Position numbers and translations under genes: made by a program. Positions 53,412-61,979 of a DNA stretch of 63,583 nucleotides are shown here, one piece after another. Source of the stretch: Corallococcus carmarthensis (GTDB lineage: Bacteria > Myxococcota > Myxococcia > Myxococcales > Myxococcaceae); the NCBI RefSeq assembly GCF_003611695.1, contig NZ_RAWE01000030.1, positions 1 to 63,583 on the forward strand. Reading direction: 5' to 3'. Positions within the stretch are counted from its first letter, which is position 1, and every line of letters begins with the position of its first letter. The notes beneath the pieces were generated by a model. It was not told where the DNA came from and searched no databases. It was given only the letters and a program-made list of their open reading frames with translations.

Positions 53412-54191
53412 CTAGATGGACTCCGCGAACTCCTCGCGGCGGCTCTCGAAGATCTGCGTGGCACCCCACAGCAGCACGACGGAGACGACCAGGAGCGACA
53501 CGAGCGGCACCGTATCCGGCAGCCGGTGCTCGTAGAAGATGGCCTGGTACGAGGTGATGAGGATGGACATCGGATTGAGCACCTGCAGCACGCGCCGGTA
53601 CTCCTCCGGAATGGTGGACAGCTTGTAGAGCACGGGCGTCACGAAGAACCACAGCGTCATCAGGTTCATCACGATGTGCTGCAGGTCCCGGAACGTCACG
53701 TTGAAGGCGCTGACCGCGTACACCACCGCGAAGGTGAAGCACATCTGGACCAGCACCACGACCGGGAACAGCACCACGTGCCAGGACGGCACCACGCCGA
53801 AAATCAGTCCCAGCACCACCATCAGGGGCAGGGAGAAGATGAAGTTGCAGAAGTTGGTGGCCACCACCGTCGCCGGCAGCACCTGGGCCGGGAAGCGCAC
53901 CTTGGTCATCAGGTCGCGCCGGTCGCTGATGGCGCTGGCCCCCGCCGACACCGACGTCGAGAACCAGATCCACGGCAACAGGCCCACGAACATGAAGTAG
54001 GCGTAGTTCGGGATCTGGTTCTTCATGAACACGCCGAACAGCAGCGCGTACACCAGCATGTGCAGGGTGGGGTTCAGGAACGTCCAGAAGAAGCCCAGCA
54101 CCGAGCCGCGATAGCGCGCCTTCAGCTCGCGCTGCACCAGGCTGAGGAGGAGCCCCCGGTACGAATAGAGTTCCCGGAAGTTGCGAATCAT
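53412..54191 (-). CDS. wzm: O-antigen ABC exporter, membrane subunit
   Basis: 259 residues from ATG 54191; the frame is open to 54299 but family proteins begin near MIRNFRELYSYRGLLLSLVQRELKARYRGSVLGFFW. Six membrane helices of the ABC-2 type: LGFFWTFLNPTLHMLVYALLFG, YAYFMFVGLLPWIWFS, NFCNFIFSLPLMVVLGLIFG, VVLFPVVVLVQMCFTFAVVYAVS, LMTLWFFVTPVLYKLS and VPLVSLLVVSVVLLWG. The cytoplasmic YRGS and coupling helix DRRDLMTKVRFPAQVLP are intact. First gene of the wzm-wzt-wbgA-like operon; 155 bases upstream separate it from the tRNA genes' terminator. Confidence 0.92.
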   Translation of the reverse strand: MIRNFRELYSYRGLLLSLVQRELKARYRGSVLGFFWTFLNPTLHMLVYALLFGVFMKNQIPNYAYFMFVGLLPWIWFSTSVSAGASAISDRRDLMTKVRFPAQVLPATVVATNFCNFIFSLPLMVVLGLIFGVVPSWHVVLFPVVVLVQMCFTFAVVYAVSAFNVTFRDLQHIVMNLMTLWFFVTPVLYKLSTIPEEYRRVLQVLNPMSILITSYQAIFYEHRLPDTVPLVSLLVVSVVLLWGATQIFESRREEFAESI

Positions 54192-54311
54192 GCGCCGGTA
54201 TCCATACCGCAAAGGGTCCGCCAGTGGCGAACGCCCTGGAACAGCGGACCGCCGGCCCCTCGCGCGTCCGCCTGCTGTGACGCCCCTGCGGCAAACCAAC
54301 AGGGGAGAAAG

Positions 54312-54340
54312 AAAAAGGCCCCCTGGTTTCCCAGAGGGCC
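54312..54340 (-). terminator. Terminator of the tRNA-Gly transcript
   Basis: On the minus strand GGCCCTCTGG, loop GAAA, CCAGGGGGCC (one G-U pair) followed by TTTTTCTTTC. Starts six bases after the last tRNA base. Confidence 0.9.
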
Positions 54341-54346
54341 TTTGAT

Positions 54347-54421
54347 TGGAGCGGGAAAAGGGATTTGAACCCTCGACCCTCGCCTTGGCAAGGCGATGCT
54401 CTACCGCTGAGCTATTCCCGC
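54347..54421 (-). tRNA. tRNA-Gly (GCC), copy 1
   Basis: 75 bases including encoded CCA. Acceptor stem GCGGGAA with TTCCCGC, D arm GCTC-AGCGGTA-GAGC, anticodon arm TCGCC-TTGCCAA-GGCGA with anticodon GCC, T arm GAGGG-TTCAAAT-CCCTT, discriminator T. All stems pair apart from a wobble in the T arm. Identical to copy 2, 113 bases away. Confidence 0.97.
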
Positions 54422-54459
54422 ATGAGGTGCTGCGGAACGACTTTACTGCTGACTGCGTC

Positions 54460-54534
54460 TGGAGCGGGAAAAGGGATTTGAACCCTCGACCCTCGCCTTG
54501 GCAAGGCGATGCTCTACCGCTGAGCTATTCCCGC
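54460..54534 (-). tRNA. tRNA-Gly (GCC), copy 2
   Basis: Base-for-base identical to copy 1 and also with encoded CCA. The 38 bases between copies differ from the flanks. Lies 80 bases after the pgsA stop on the same strand, so it may be read from the pgsA promoter. E. coli also has a tRNA-Gly gene (glyW) right after pgsA. Confidence 0.97.
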
Positions 54535-54614
54535 ATCTGGTGCCGCGTGCTGCCTACCGCCCGGTCAGTGCCGCCCCGGAAGTGGGGCGGATATACCGAG
54601 GCCCCCCGGACACG

Positions 54615-55304
54615 TCAAACACTTTTCGCATCCGGATCCGCCCCTCCCCGCCGGGCGAGCATCCCGAGGAACGCACGGAAGTAGACGACGGCGCTCCACA
54701 CGGAGAACGCGCCCGACAGGTACACCAGCACCTTGCCCACCTGGTTGTAGTCCACGGTGACGGTGCGGAAGCCCAGGTCCAGCGGGTGCACGTAGTGGAC
54801 GCACAGGGAGATGATCCCCACCAGCTGGAGGGACGTCTTCCACTTCCCCTCCTGCCCCGCGGCGATGACCATGCCCTCGCTGGCGGCGATGGTGCGCAGG
54901 CCGCTGACGATGAACTCGCGGGCCAGCAGCACGATGACGACCCACGCGGCGATGCGGCCCAGGCGGACCATCATCACCAGGGCGGCCATGGCGATGAGCT
55001 TGTCCGCCAGCGGATCCATGAACTTGCCCACCACGGTGATGAGGTTCCAGCGCCGGGCCAGGTAGCCGTCCACCACGTCCGTGATGGCGGCCACCGCGAA
55101 CACCAGGCCGGCCAGCAGCGAGTGCAGGGGGTCCGCGTCGTAGGTGAGCCAGACGAACAGGGGGATGATGAGGATGCGCCCCAGCGTGAGCATGTTGGGC
55201 AGGTTCCAGAACTCCTGCACCAGGATGCTGGGACGGCGGGAGGCGCGGCGGCGGGCCCGCTCCTCGCGCTTGCGCTGCTTCCTGAGGGCTCGCTCGGTGG
55301 CCAT
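54615..55304 (-). CDS. pgsA: CDP-diacylglycerol-glycerol-3-phosphate 3-phosphatidyltransferase
   Basis: 229 residues. Makes phosphatidylglycerol phosphate at the inner membrane. The CDP-alcohol phosphotransferase signature is complete: DVVDGYLARRWNLITVVGKFMDPLADK (D-x2-D-G-x2-A-R-x8-G-x3-D-x3-D). Membrane helices include NMLTLGRILIIPLFVWL, LLAGLVFAVAAITD, AAWVVIVLLAREFIV and QLVGIISLCVHYV; REFIVSGLR is also typical. The N-terminal 25 residues are unusually basic (RKQRKREERARRRASRR). It begins 11 bases after the TPR gene's stop, so it belongs to the slt-TPR-pgsA transcript. Confidence 0.95.
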   Translation of the reverse strand: MATERALRKQRKREERARRRASRRPSILVQEFWNLPNMLTLGRILIIPLFVWLTYDADPLHSLLAGLVFAVAAITDVVDGYLARRWNLITVVGKFMDPLADKLIAMAALVMMVRLGRIAAWVVIVLLAREFIVSGLRTIAASEGMVIAAGQEGKWKTSLQLVGIISLCVHYVHPLDLGFRTVTVDYNQVGKVLVYLSGAFSVWSAVVYFRAFLGMLARRGGADPDAKSV

Positions 55305-55315
55305 GGGCGCGCGTT

Positions 55316-57052
55316 CTACCGGACCCCGAGTGCGATGAGGGCAAATCCTTCACCGCCCAGCTCCACCGCCCCGCGCAGTGTCTCCCCGCCAGCGGATACC
55401 ACCAGCGGCACCACACGGGGGGTGAGGTTGCCCACCCAGCCCACCAGGTGCGTGAGGGGCACCGTCACCGGCTGGTCCATGGCCACCGGCACCGAGCGCA
55501 GCGGGCCTGTCAGGCTGAGCAGCACCCGCCCCTGTCCGCGCAGGTGCACCAGGTCCAGGTCCTCCGCCAGCTCCGACGGCACGCGGCCGTTCTCGAAGAC
55601 CACCGGCTCCTCGAAGGCGAAGACGCACGCGTCGCGCAGGTAGACGGACTCGTCGTCCAGCACCACCGGCACCAGCTGCCTTCCGGAAACGGGCTCCAGG
55701 TGCAGCGTCCCCTGCCCCCGGGCGCGCACCATGGCTTGGTGGCCCTCGCCAAAGGGCTTGTCCGTGGCCCGGCCCCGGAAGCGCTTCATCTCCGGTTCGA
55801 AGGTGACCTGTCCACGCACCGCGACCAGCCCCTCCAACCGCGTGAGCAGCTCGCCGTTCACCGCCAGCGCCACCCCTGCCGCGCCCTGGGTGAAGGGCTG
55901 GCCCGGCGCCACGCCCGGCAGCGCCACCGTGGGCACCCACTCGGTGAGCACGGGCGGGTTCACGCCGGCCCCGGCGGCGGGCACGGAAGACGGCTCGGCG
56001 GGCCGGGCCATCGGAGCCGGCTCGGCAGGCCGAGCCACGGGGGGCGGCTCGCTCTTCTCCAGCGCGGCGAAGGTCTCCGCGAAGGCGGCGCCGGGCTCCG
56101 ACTCCAGGTCGGACGCGAGGACGGGCGGCTCCTCGGAGACCTCGATCTCCTCCGACACCGGCGTGGGGGGCAGCTCGTCGGCGACCTCGACGTCCGCGCC
56201 GGAGGTGTCCGCGTCCGTGGTGGCGGCGAGCTCCGCGTCCTCGTCGGTGCTCGAGCCCGCGGCGAGGCTGGGGTCCTCGTCCTCCTGGACCGCGGGCGGG
56301 GTGTGCTTGGAGAAAGCGTGCTCGTCCGCGGGGGCAGGCGGGCCCTCGTCCTCCGCGAAGCGCAGGTCGTCGTCCGGGGCCTTGGCCCGCGGCGCCGGAG
56401 CGGCGGCGGTGCGCGGGCTCGGAGGCGCTTCATCCAGGCCGAACTGGGCGCCCCAGTCGTTCTCGCCAGAGGTGGACGAGGGCGCGGGCGCGGCGGAGGC
56501 GGCACTCCCCTCCTCATCGTCGCGCGGACGGGCCGGCGTGGGGGCGGCGGGCGGACGGCTGTAGCCCTCCCCGGCGATGGCGCGCGACATCTTCTCCGCC
56601 ATGGCGTCGCTGCCGGACAGCAGGAAGTGCTCGCGCGCGCGGCCGTACTCGCCCATCTGGGCGAAGGTCAGGCCCAGGTAGTTGTGGGCCTTCTTGTGAT
56701 CCGGGGCCAGGTCGGTGGCCGTCTCGAACTCGCGCGCCGCGCGCTGGAGCGCGTTCGTCTTCAGGTAGACGAGCCCCAGGTTCACGCGCAGCGTGGGGTC
56801 CACCGGGTTGTCCCGCACGAGCATCTCGTACAGCTCGGCGGCGCGGTCGAAGAGGCCCAGCTTGAAATACGTCAGGCCCAGGAGGTTCTGGGCCTTCTCG
56901 TGGCGCGGCTGCAGCTGGTGCGCACGCTCCAGGAAGTCCTTCGCTTCGGTGACCTTGCCGGCGCCCAGCAGCTCCGCTCCACGGTGGAGCTGCTGCAGGA
57001 ACTCGTCGTCAGCGGGGCCCGGCTCCTTCGTCCCCTTCGTGCGCGTCGTCAT
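55316..57052 (-). CDS. TPR protein with long disordered linker and a C-terminal beta domain
   Basis: 578 residues from ATG 57052; a GTG at 57070 is in frame. Residues about 15-150 form four TPR units (AHQLQPRHEKAQNLLGLTYFKLGLFDRAAELYEMLV, NPVDPTLRVNLGLVYLKTNALQRAAREFETA). Then about 230 residues of acidic, Pro/Ala-rich disordered linker, and a C-terminal domain (about 385-578) of regular strands (LEGLVAVRGQVTFEPEMKRFRGRATDKPFGEGHQAMVRARGQGTLHLEP) that may be related to AIM24-type domains; I am not sure. The start lies 44 bases inside the upstream transglycosylase gene, so the two are translationally linked. Probably a scaffold. Confidence 0.8.
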   Translation of the reverse strand: MTTRTKGTKEPGPADDEFLQQLHRGAELLGAGKVTEAKDFLERAHQLQPRHEKAQNLLGLTYFKLGLFDRAAELYEMLVRDNPVDPTLRVNLGLVYLKTNALQRAAREFETATDLAPDHKKAHNYLGLTFAQMGEYGRAREHFLLSGSDAMAEKMSRAIAGEGYSRPPAAPTPARPRDDEEGSAASAAPAPSSTSGENDWGAQFGLDEAPPSPRTAAAPAPRAKAPDDDLRFAEDEGPPAPADEHAFSKHTPPAVQEDEDPSLAAGSSTDEDAELAATTDADTSGADVEVADELPPTPVSEEIEVSEEPPVLASDLESEPGAAFAETFAALEKSEPPPVARPAEPAPMARPAEPSSVPAAGAGVNPPVLTEWVPTVALPGVAPGQPFTQGAAGVALAVNGELLTRLEGLVAVRGQVTFEPEMKRFRGRATDKPFGEGHQAMVRARGQGTLHLEPVSGRQLVPVVLDDESVYLRDACVFAFEEPVVFENGRVPSELAEDLDLVHLRGQGRVLLSLTGPLRSVPVAMDQPVTVPLTHLVGWVGNLTPRVVPLVVSAGGETLRGAVELGGEGFALIALGVR

Positions 57053-57698
57053 TCTCGGATGTGGGCTCACGGCTGCTGGCCTCGGCCTGGCCGAGCCGCT
57101 CGCGCTCCTTGTAGTGGTAGTAGAGCTGGAGGACCTTGCGCACGTATTCCTGCGTCTCGGCGTACGGCGGCACCTGGCCTCCGTACTTCTTCACCGCGTC
57201 CGGCCCGGCGTTGTACGCGGCGACCATCTTCACCATGTCGCCGTCGAACATGTTCGCCAGCACGCGCAGGTAGCGCACGCCGCCCTCGATGTTGTCCTTC
57301 GAGTCGAAGATGTCCTTCACGTACATGTCCGACGCGGTGCCCGGCATGAGCTGCATCAGCCCGCTGGCGCCCTTGTGGCTGAGCGCGTTCGGGTTGAAGT
57401 TGCTCTCCGTGTGCATGATGGCGCGCACCAGCGCCGGAGGGATGCGGTAGCGCAGCGCCGCGGTGGTGATGTGCGGATCCAGCTCCGTGGGCGTCCGGGA
57501 GCGGCCCCGCACGGGCGCGGACTTGGACGGCGCGGGCGTGAAGGTCCCGGACAGCTTGCGCGCCTTGCGCGCGCCCCCGGGCGGCACGTTCGTGTAGACG
57601 ATGGTGCCGTCCTTCTCGACGTAGCTGTAGATGCCGTCGGCGGCGGAAGCCGGAAGGGCGGCGGTCAGCAGGACAAGCAGGGCGGTCAGGACACGCAT
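57009..57698 (-). CDS. Lytic transglycosylase (SLT domain) with DUF4124-like N-terminus
   Basis: 229 residues from ATG 57698 with a signal peptide (cleavage near PASA-ADG). Residues 22-50 (GIYSYVEKDGTIVYTNVPP) match the DUF4124 type wall-associated segment. The SLT domain (about 75-205) has the catalytic Glu in AIMHTESNFNPNALS, GASGLMQLMPGTASDM, YLRVLANMFDGDMVKMVAAYNAGPDAVKKYGG and VPPYAETQEYVRKVL. It cleaves peptidoglycan glycan strands. First gene of a transcript with the TPR protein and pgsA; divergent from nadB. Confidence 0.93.
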   Translation of the reverse strand: MRVLTALLVLLTAALPASAADGIYSYVEKDGTIVYTNVPPGGARKARKLSGTFTPAPSKSAPVRGRSRTPTELDPHITTAALRYRIPPALVRAIMHTESNFNPNALSHKGASGLMQLMPGTASDMYVKDIFDSKDNIEGGVRYLRVLANMFDGDMVKMVAAYNAGPDAVKKYGGQVPPYAETQEYVRKVLQLYYHYKERERLGQAEASSREPTSENDDAHEGDEGAGPR

Positions 57699-57786
57699 GG
57701 CGGCGGCCGAAACCTTAGACAACAGCCGGAAAGTCCTCAAGAAAACGCCTTGTTTCCAGCACTTACCGCCGTTAAGGCTGTTGGCC

Positions 57787-59373
57787 ATGCCCCATCGGTT
57801 TGATTTCCTGGTCATGGGCGGCGGCGTGGCAGGCCTGTCGTTCGCCCTGCAGGCGGCCCGGCATGGCACCGTCGCCGTGCTCACCAAGCGCGAGCGCGGC
57901 GAAGGCAACACGGCCTACGCGCAAGGGGGCATCGCCAGCGTGCTGGCCCCCACGGACACGTTCGACGCGCACATCGAGGACACGCTCGTCGCGGGCGCGG
58001 GCCTGTGCCACCGCGACGCGGTGGAGGTGACGGTCCGGGAAGGACCCACGCGCCTGAGGGAACTGGTCGCGCTGGGCGCGGAGTTCGACCGGCACGGCGG
58101 CGAGTTCGACCTCACCCGCGAGGGCGGCCACTCGGCCCGCCGGGTCATCCACTCGGGCGACATCACCGGCCGCGAGGTGCAGCGCGCGCTGCTGGCCGCG
58201 TGCGACGAGCAGCCCAACATCACCTTCTTCCAGAACACGGCCGCCATCGACCTCATCCTGGACCGCCGTCCGCACGCCCCTTCCGGCAGCCGGTGCGTGG
58301 GCGCGTACGCGCTCCTGGAAGACGGCTCCATCGAGCGCTTCCTCTCCAAGGTGACGGTGCTGGCCACGGGCGGCGCGGGCAAGGTGTACCTCTACACCTC
58401 CAACCCGGACGTCGCGACGGGCGACGGCGTGGCCATGGCGTACCGCGCGGGTGCGCGCGTGGCGAACATGGAGTTCTACCAGTTCCACCCCACGTGCCTC
58501 TTCCACCCGGAGGCCAAGAGCTTCCTCATCAGCGAGGCGCTGCGCGGCGAGGGCGGCAAGCTGCGGCTCAAGGGCGGCCAGACGTTCATGGACCGCTACC
58601 ACCCCATGCGGGACCTGGCCCCGCGCGACGTGGTGGCGCGCGCCATCGACGCGGAGCTCAAGCGCACGGGCAACGACTGCGTCTACCTGGACATGACGCA
58701 CCTGGGCCGCGCGTACCTCACCGAGCGCTTCCCCAACATCTACGCCACCTGCAAGGCCTTCAACATCGACATGGCGGTGCAGCCCATCCCCGTCGTGCCC
58801 GCGGCCCACTACCAGTGCGGCGGCGTGGTGACGGACCTGCACGGGCGCACCAACATCCCGGGGCTCTACGCCATCGGCGAGGTGTCCTGCACGGGCCTGC
58901 ACGGCGCCAACCGGCTCGCGTCCAACTCGCTGCTGGAGGGCCTGGTGTTCGGCCACCGCGCGGTGCAGGTGGCGGCGGAGGAGCTGTCCTCGCTGTCCCT
59001 GCCGAAGGAGGATCCGCCGGCCTGGGATTCCGGCAGCGCGGTGGACTCCGACGAGAGCGTGGTCGTCACCCACAACTGGGATGAGATCCGCCGGTTGATG
59101 TGGAACTACGTGGGCATCGTCCGCACGGACAAGCGGCTGATGCGCGCGCGGCGGCGCCTGGAGCTCTTGCGCGAGGAGATCCGCGACTACTACTGGCGCT
59201 TCAAGGTCACCCGCGACGTCATCGAGCTGCGCAACATCGCGGAGGTGGCGCACCTCATCGTGGACTGCGCGAGCCGCCGCAAGGAGAGCCGGGGCCTGCA
59301 CTACACCCTGGACTACCCCCACACGGACGAACACCAGGGCACGCGCGACACCGTCCTCTCGCGGGAGCTGTGA
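57787..59373 (+). CDS. nadB: L-aspartate oxidase
   Basis: 528 residues. First enzyme of NAD synthesis from aspartate; makes iminoaspartate with FAD. Seen: FLVMGGGVAGLSFALQAA (dinucleotide loop), the flavoprotein block GNTAYAQGGIASVL, HSARRVIHSGDITGREVQRAL, VLATGGAGKVYLYTSNP, ANMEFYQFHPTCLF, SEALRGEGG, and YQCGGVVTDLHGRTNIPGLYAIGEVSCTGLHGANRLASNSLLEG. Glu and Arg residues of the active site are in place. The 88-base divergent region to slt contains CAACAGCC (57720) and its complement GGCTGTTG (57776), possibly a regulatory pair. nadA is not in the window. Confidence 0.96.
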   Translation: MPHRFDFLVMGGGVAGLSFALQAARHGTVAVLTKRERGEGNTAYAQGGIASVLAPTDTFDAHIEDTLVAGAGLCHRDAVEVTVREGPTRLRELVALGAEFDRHGGEFDLTREGGHSARRVIHSGDITGREVQRALLAACDEQPNITFFQNTAAIDLILDRRPHAPSGSRCVGAYALLEDGSIERFLSKVTVLATGGAGKVYLYTSNPDVATGDGVAMAYRAGARVANMEFYQFHPTCLFHPEAKSFLISEALRGEGGKLRLKGGQTFMDRYHPMRDLAPRDVVARAIDAELKRTGNDCVYLDMTHLGRAYLTERFPNIYATCKAFNIDMAVQPIPVVPAAHYQCGGVVTDLHGRTNIPGLYAIGEVSCTGLHGANRLASNSLLEGLVFGHRAVQVAAEELSSLSLPKEDPPAWDSGSAVDSDESVVVTHNWDEIRRLMWNYVGIVRTDKRLMRARRRLELLREEIRDYYWRFKVTRDVIELRNIAEVAHLIVDCASRRKESRGLHYTLDYPHTDEHQGTRDTVLSREL

Positions 59374-59379
59374 GCGCCC

Positions 59380-60141
59380 ATGTCCCGTCCGCGCCGCATG
59401 CTGGATGACCTCCCCGGCCCCTCCGGGCTGGGAGACGAGCAGCGCCCCGCTCCGCGCGACGGGGACGGTCCGCCTCAGGGCCCGCAACAGCCCCAGCGCG
59501 TGCTGCCCACGCCCTACGTCAGCTACGCCATCATCGCCGGCGCGGTGGTGATGTTCTTCCTGAGCAACTCGATGGGCCGGCGGTTGGTGACGCCGGAGGG
59601 CGGTCTCTACGGCATCGTGGGGCCGTTGGCGCTCTATGGCCCGTGGGTCCGCGACGGCGAGTACTGGCGCCTGCTGGGCATGGTGTTCGAGCACGGCGGC
59701 CCGCTGCACCTGCTCTTCAACATGTCCGCCGTCTACTCGCTGGGCGCGTCGCTGGAGCGCGGCATCGGCAGCATGCGGTTCCTGGCGCTGTCGCTCGTCA
59801 CGGCGCTGGGCGGCTCCGCGTTCGCGCTCTTCTTCAACTTCAACACCGTGACGGTGGGCGCGTCCGGGATGATCCTGGGCTGGGGCGGCGCGATGCTGCC
59901 CATCCTCAACCAGCAGGGCCGCCGGGAGCATCTGTTCTGGCTCGTGCAGGTGGCGGTCATCAGCCTGCTGCCCGGGGTGAGCTGGGCGGGGCACCTGGGG
60001 GGCTTCCTCTTCGGCCTGCCATGCGGTCTGGCGCTGCGCCAGGGCCCGAAGTTCTACTCGCGCGCCATCCCTGTCCTGCTGTTCATCGCCGCGGCGCTGG
60101 CCGTGGTCGCCGCCCATCCCGGACGGCACGGAGTCTTCTAG
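59380..60141 (+). CDS. Rhomboid-family intramembrane serine protease
   Basis: 253 residues, six bases after nadB. The cytoplasmic N-terminus (about 45 residues) is Pro/Gln-rich. Membrane helices carry the rhomboid core: GEYWRLLGMVFEHGGPLHLLFNMSAVYSLG (loop 1 and helix 2 H-x3-N-M), VTVGASGMILGWGGAML with catalytic Ser in GASG, and WAGHLGGFLFGLPCG with catalytic His. Cleaves membrane proteins within the bilayer; no substrate is indicated. Probably co-transcribed with nadB and the LOG-family gene. Confidence 0.93.
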   Translation: MSRPRRMLDDLPGPSGLGDEQRPAPRDGDGPPQGPQQPQRVLPTPYVSYAIIAGAVVMFFLSNSMGRRLVTPEGGLYGIVGPLALYGPWVRDGEYWRLLGMVFEHGGPLHLLFNMSAVYSLGASLERGIGSMRFLALSLVTALGGSAFALFFNFNTVTVGASGMILGWGGAMLPILNQQGRREHLFWLVQVAVISLLPGVSWAGHLGGFLFGLPCGLALRQGPKFYSRAIPVLLFIAAALAVVAAHPGRHGVF

Positions 60142-60143
60142 CC

Positions 60144-60746
60144 ATGGCTGAACCGACCGTGCGCAGCGTCTGCGTCTTCTGTGGCTCGCGCTCCGGCGTG
60201 CGCGCCGAGTACCGCGAGGCCGCCTCGAAGCTGGGAGCCGCGCTGGCGAAGCGGGGGCTGACGCTCGTCTACGGCGGCGCCAGCGTGGGGTTGATGGGCG
60301 CGGTGGCGGACGCGGTCATCGCCAACGGCGGCAAGGCCGTGGGCGTGCTGCCCCACTTCATGGACGCGAAGGAGCTGGCCCACCCGCGGCTGACGGAGCT
60401 GCACCGGGTGGACTCCATGCACTCGCGCAAGGCGCTGATGGCCGAGCGCGCGGACGCCTTCCTCGCCCTGCCCGGCGGCTTCGGCACCCTGGATGAGCTC
60501 TTCGAAATCGTCACCTGGGCGCAGCTGGGCCTGCACCGCAAGCCCATGGGCCTGCTGGACGTGGACGGCTTCTTCCAGCCGCTGCTCGCGCTGGTGAACC
60601 GGATGGTGGAGGCGGGCTTCGTCCCCGAGTCGCAGGGCATGCCCTTCGCGGTGAACGCTTCCCCAGACGCGCTCCTGGACCGCCTGCTCGCGGGGCCCAC
60701 GATGCCGCTCACGTCGAAGTGGCTGAAGGACGGCCAGCAGACCTGA
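60144..60746 (+). CDS. LOG-family protein (cytokinin riboside 5'-monophosphate phosphoribohydrolase fold)
   Basis: 200 residues; ATG 60144 is two bases past the rhomboid stop. Rossmann-type: SVCVFCGSRSGVRAEYREAA, LVYGGASVGLMGAVADAV, the signature motif ALPGGFGTLDELFEIVTWAQLG (P-G-G-x-G-T-x2-E) and the RKALM segment (M-x-x-R-K), both needed for the N-glycosidic cleavage of nucleoside monophosphates. Known activity: removes ribose-5-phosphate from adenine nucleotides and cytokinin forms; physiological role in bacteria is not settled. Confidence 0.93.
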   Translation: MAEPTVRSVCVFCGSRSGVRAEYREAASKLGAALAKRGLTLVYGGASVGLMGAVADAVIANGGKAVGVLPHFMDAKELAHPRLTELHRVDSMHSRKALMAERADAFLALPGGFGTLDELFEIVTWAQLGLHRKPMGLLDVDGFFQPLLALVNRMVEAGFVPESQGMPFAVNASPDALLDRLLAGPTMPLTSKWLKDGQQT

Positions 60747-60774
60747 GGCCCGCGGCCATCCCCGCTTCAAAACG

Positions 60775-61404
60775 TCAGCGCGCGCTGACCTTCAGCTCCG
60801 CGTTCCCCAGCGACGAGGCGACGCGGAGCATCACCTGCTCCGTGCCTTCGGGGATGACGGGCTGGCCGTTGGCGAACGTCTTGGGGAAGCGCACGCGGTA
60901 CGCCACCCAGAAGAGGCTGGTGTACGGGTAGTAGGCGCGCACGTTGAGGTCCGCCCGGCCCAGCCGGCGGATCTCCACGGGGGTGATCTCCCCCGCGGGC
61001 GTCACCAGCGCGATCCGCCAGATGCTGTTGCGGTGGGCGAAGTCGTCGTAGCGGTAGTCGTTGACGTGCACGCCCAGGAAGAACTCGTAGAACTTCTCCG
61101 CATCGGCCTGCTCCTCCGCGATGAGCTGCTCCACCTTCGCCGCGGGCAGCGTCTGGAAGAGGGCGCGGCGGTGGATGCGGGCGTCGCGGAAGGAGGGCGT
61201 CTGGAACGTGGCCCCCGCGAAGACGCGCGTGTCGAAGCCGTCGTAGATCTCCTGGCGGTCCGAGTACCGATCCAACACGGCGAGGTACGCGGCCTCCTGC
61301 TTCGGATCATCCAGCGTGGGCGCGGGCTCCCCGACGATGGGGGGCGTGTTGGCGCAACCGCCCAGCACGCTGAGCAACACCGCGGCCACCAGCAGCCTTC
61401 TCAC
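60775..61404 (-). CDS. Lipoprotein of unknown function
   Basis: 209 residues with signal and lipobox LGGC (MRRLLVAAVLLSVLGGC). The mature chain is mixed: a helical first half (EQLIAEEQADAEKFYEFFLGVHVND) and a strand-rich second half (IWRIALVTPAGEITPVEIRRLGRADLNVRAYYPYTSLFWVAYRVRFP) ending in EQVMLRVASSLGNAELKVSA. No family recognised. The gene overlaps pyrE by four bases (ATGA), so it is translated from the padC-pyrE transcript. Confidence 0.85.
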   Translation of the reverse strand: MRRLLVAAVLLSVLGGCANTPPIVGEPAPTLDDPKQEAAYLAVLDRYSDRQEIYDGFDTRVFAGATFQTPSFRDARIHRRALFQTLPAAKVEQLIAEEQADAEKFYEFFLGVHVNDYRYDDFAHRNSIWRIALVTPAGEITPVEIRRLGRADLNVRAYYPYTSLFWVAYRVRFPKTFANGQPVIPEGTEQVMLRVASSLGNAELKVSAR

Positions 61405-61976
61405 GGGATGAAGTCCTTGCGCGTGAACAACGTGGTGAGGCGGTGGCCGGCGGCCTCCACGGCCTCGCGTCCGCCCTCCAGGCGGTCCACCAGAGCGAAG
61501 GCGCCCAGCACCGTCAGGCCCTCCAGCTTCGCGCGCTCGATGGCCTTGATGGTGGACGCGCCCGTGGTCACCACGTCCTCCACGATGGCCACCGGGGCGC
61601 CGGGGCCCAGCGCGGACAGGCCTTCAATCCACTGGCCGGTGCCGTGGCCCTTGGGCTCCTTGCGCACGATGAACGCATGCAGGGGCTTCTGCCCTCCGGC
61701 CTCCAGGAAGCTGGTGAGGCTCACCGCCGACGCGAGCGGATCCGCGCCCAGCGTCAGCCCGCCCGCGGCCACCGCCGACGGAGCGTCGCGCCGGATGGCC
61801 TCCAGCAGCAGCCGGCCGATGAGGTAGTGCCCCTCGGCGAGCAGCGCCGTGCGCTTGCAGTCGATGTAGAAGTCCGACTCCTTGCCGGAGGAGAGCACCA
61901 CGCGCCGGCGCTCGAAGGAGCGCTGCGTGAGCACCTCCAGGAGCCGGGCGCGGTCGCGTTCGAGCGTATCCGCCAT
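61401..61976 (-). CDS. pyrE: Orotate phosphoribosyltransferase
   Basis: 191 residues. Converts orotate and PRPP to OMP in pyrimidine synthesis. Seen: FYIDCKRTALLAEGHYLIGRLLLEAI, AAGGLTLGADPLASAVSL, the flexible catalytic loop AFIVRKEPKGHGTGQWIEG (Lys and His) and the PRPP-binding motif VAIVEDVVTTGAST. Complete and of usual length. Starts three bases after the stop of the ParB-domain gene and overlaps the following lipoprotein gene by four bases. Confidence 0.96.
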   Translation of the reverse strand: MADTLERDRARLLEVLTQRSFERRRVVLSSGKESDFYIDCKRTALLAEGHYLIGRLLLEAIRRDAPSAVAAGGLTLGADPLASAVSLTSFLEAGGQKPLHAFIVRKEPKGHGTGQWIEGLSALGPGAPVAIVEDVVTTGASTIKAIERAKLEGLTVLGAFALVDRLEGGREAVEAAGHRLTTLFTRKDFIP

Positions 61977-61979
61977 GGG

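Noticed and set aside
49266-54368. A 1700-codon open frame on the + strand across the WbgA-like, wzt and wzm genes
   Set aside because: It is the antisense of three well-supported genes; its translation is low-complexity His/Arg/Ala sequence with no motif. Long antisense frames are common at this GC content. The same holds for 2389-5976 (+), 16250-19597 (-), 45729-49079 (-) and 57772-60129 (-).
59380-60141. Rhomboid protease as the myxosortase for the MYXO-CTERM proteins
   Set aside because: As far as I know myxosortases belong to other membrane-protease families; this gene has plain rhomboid motifs and no link to the Kelch genes.
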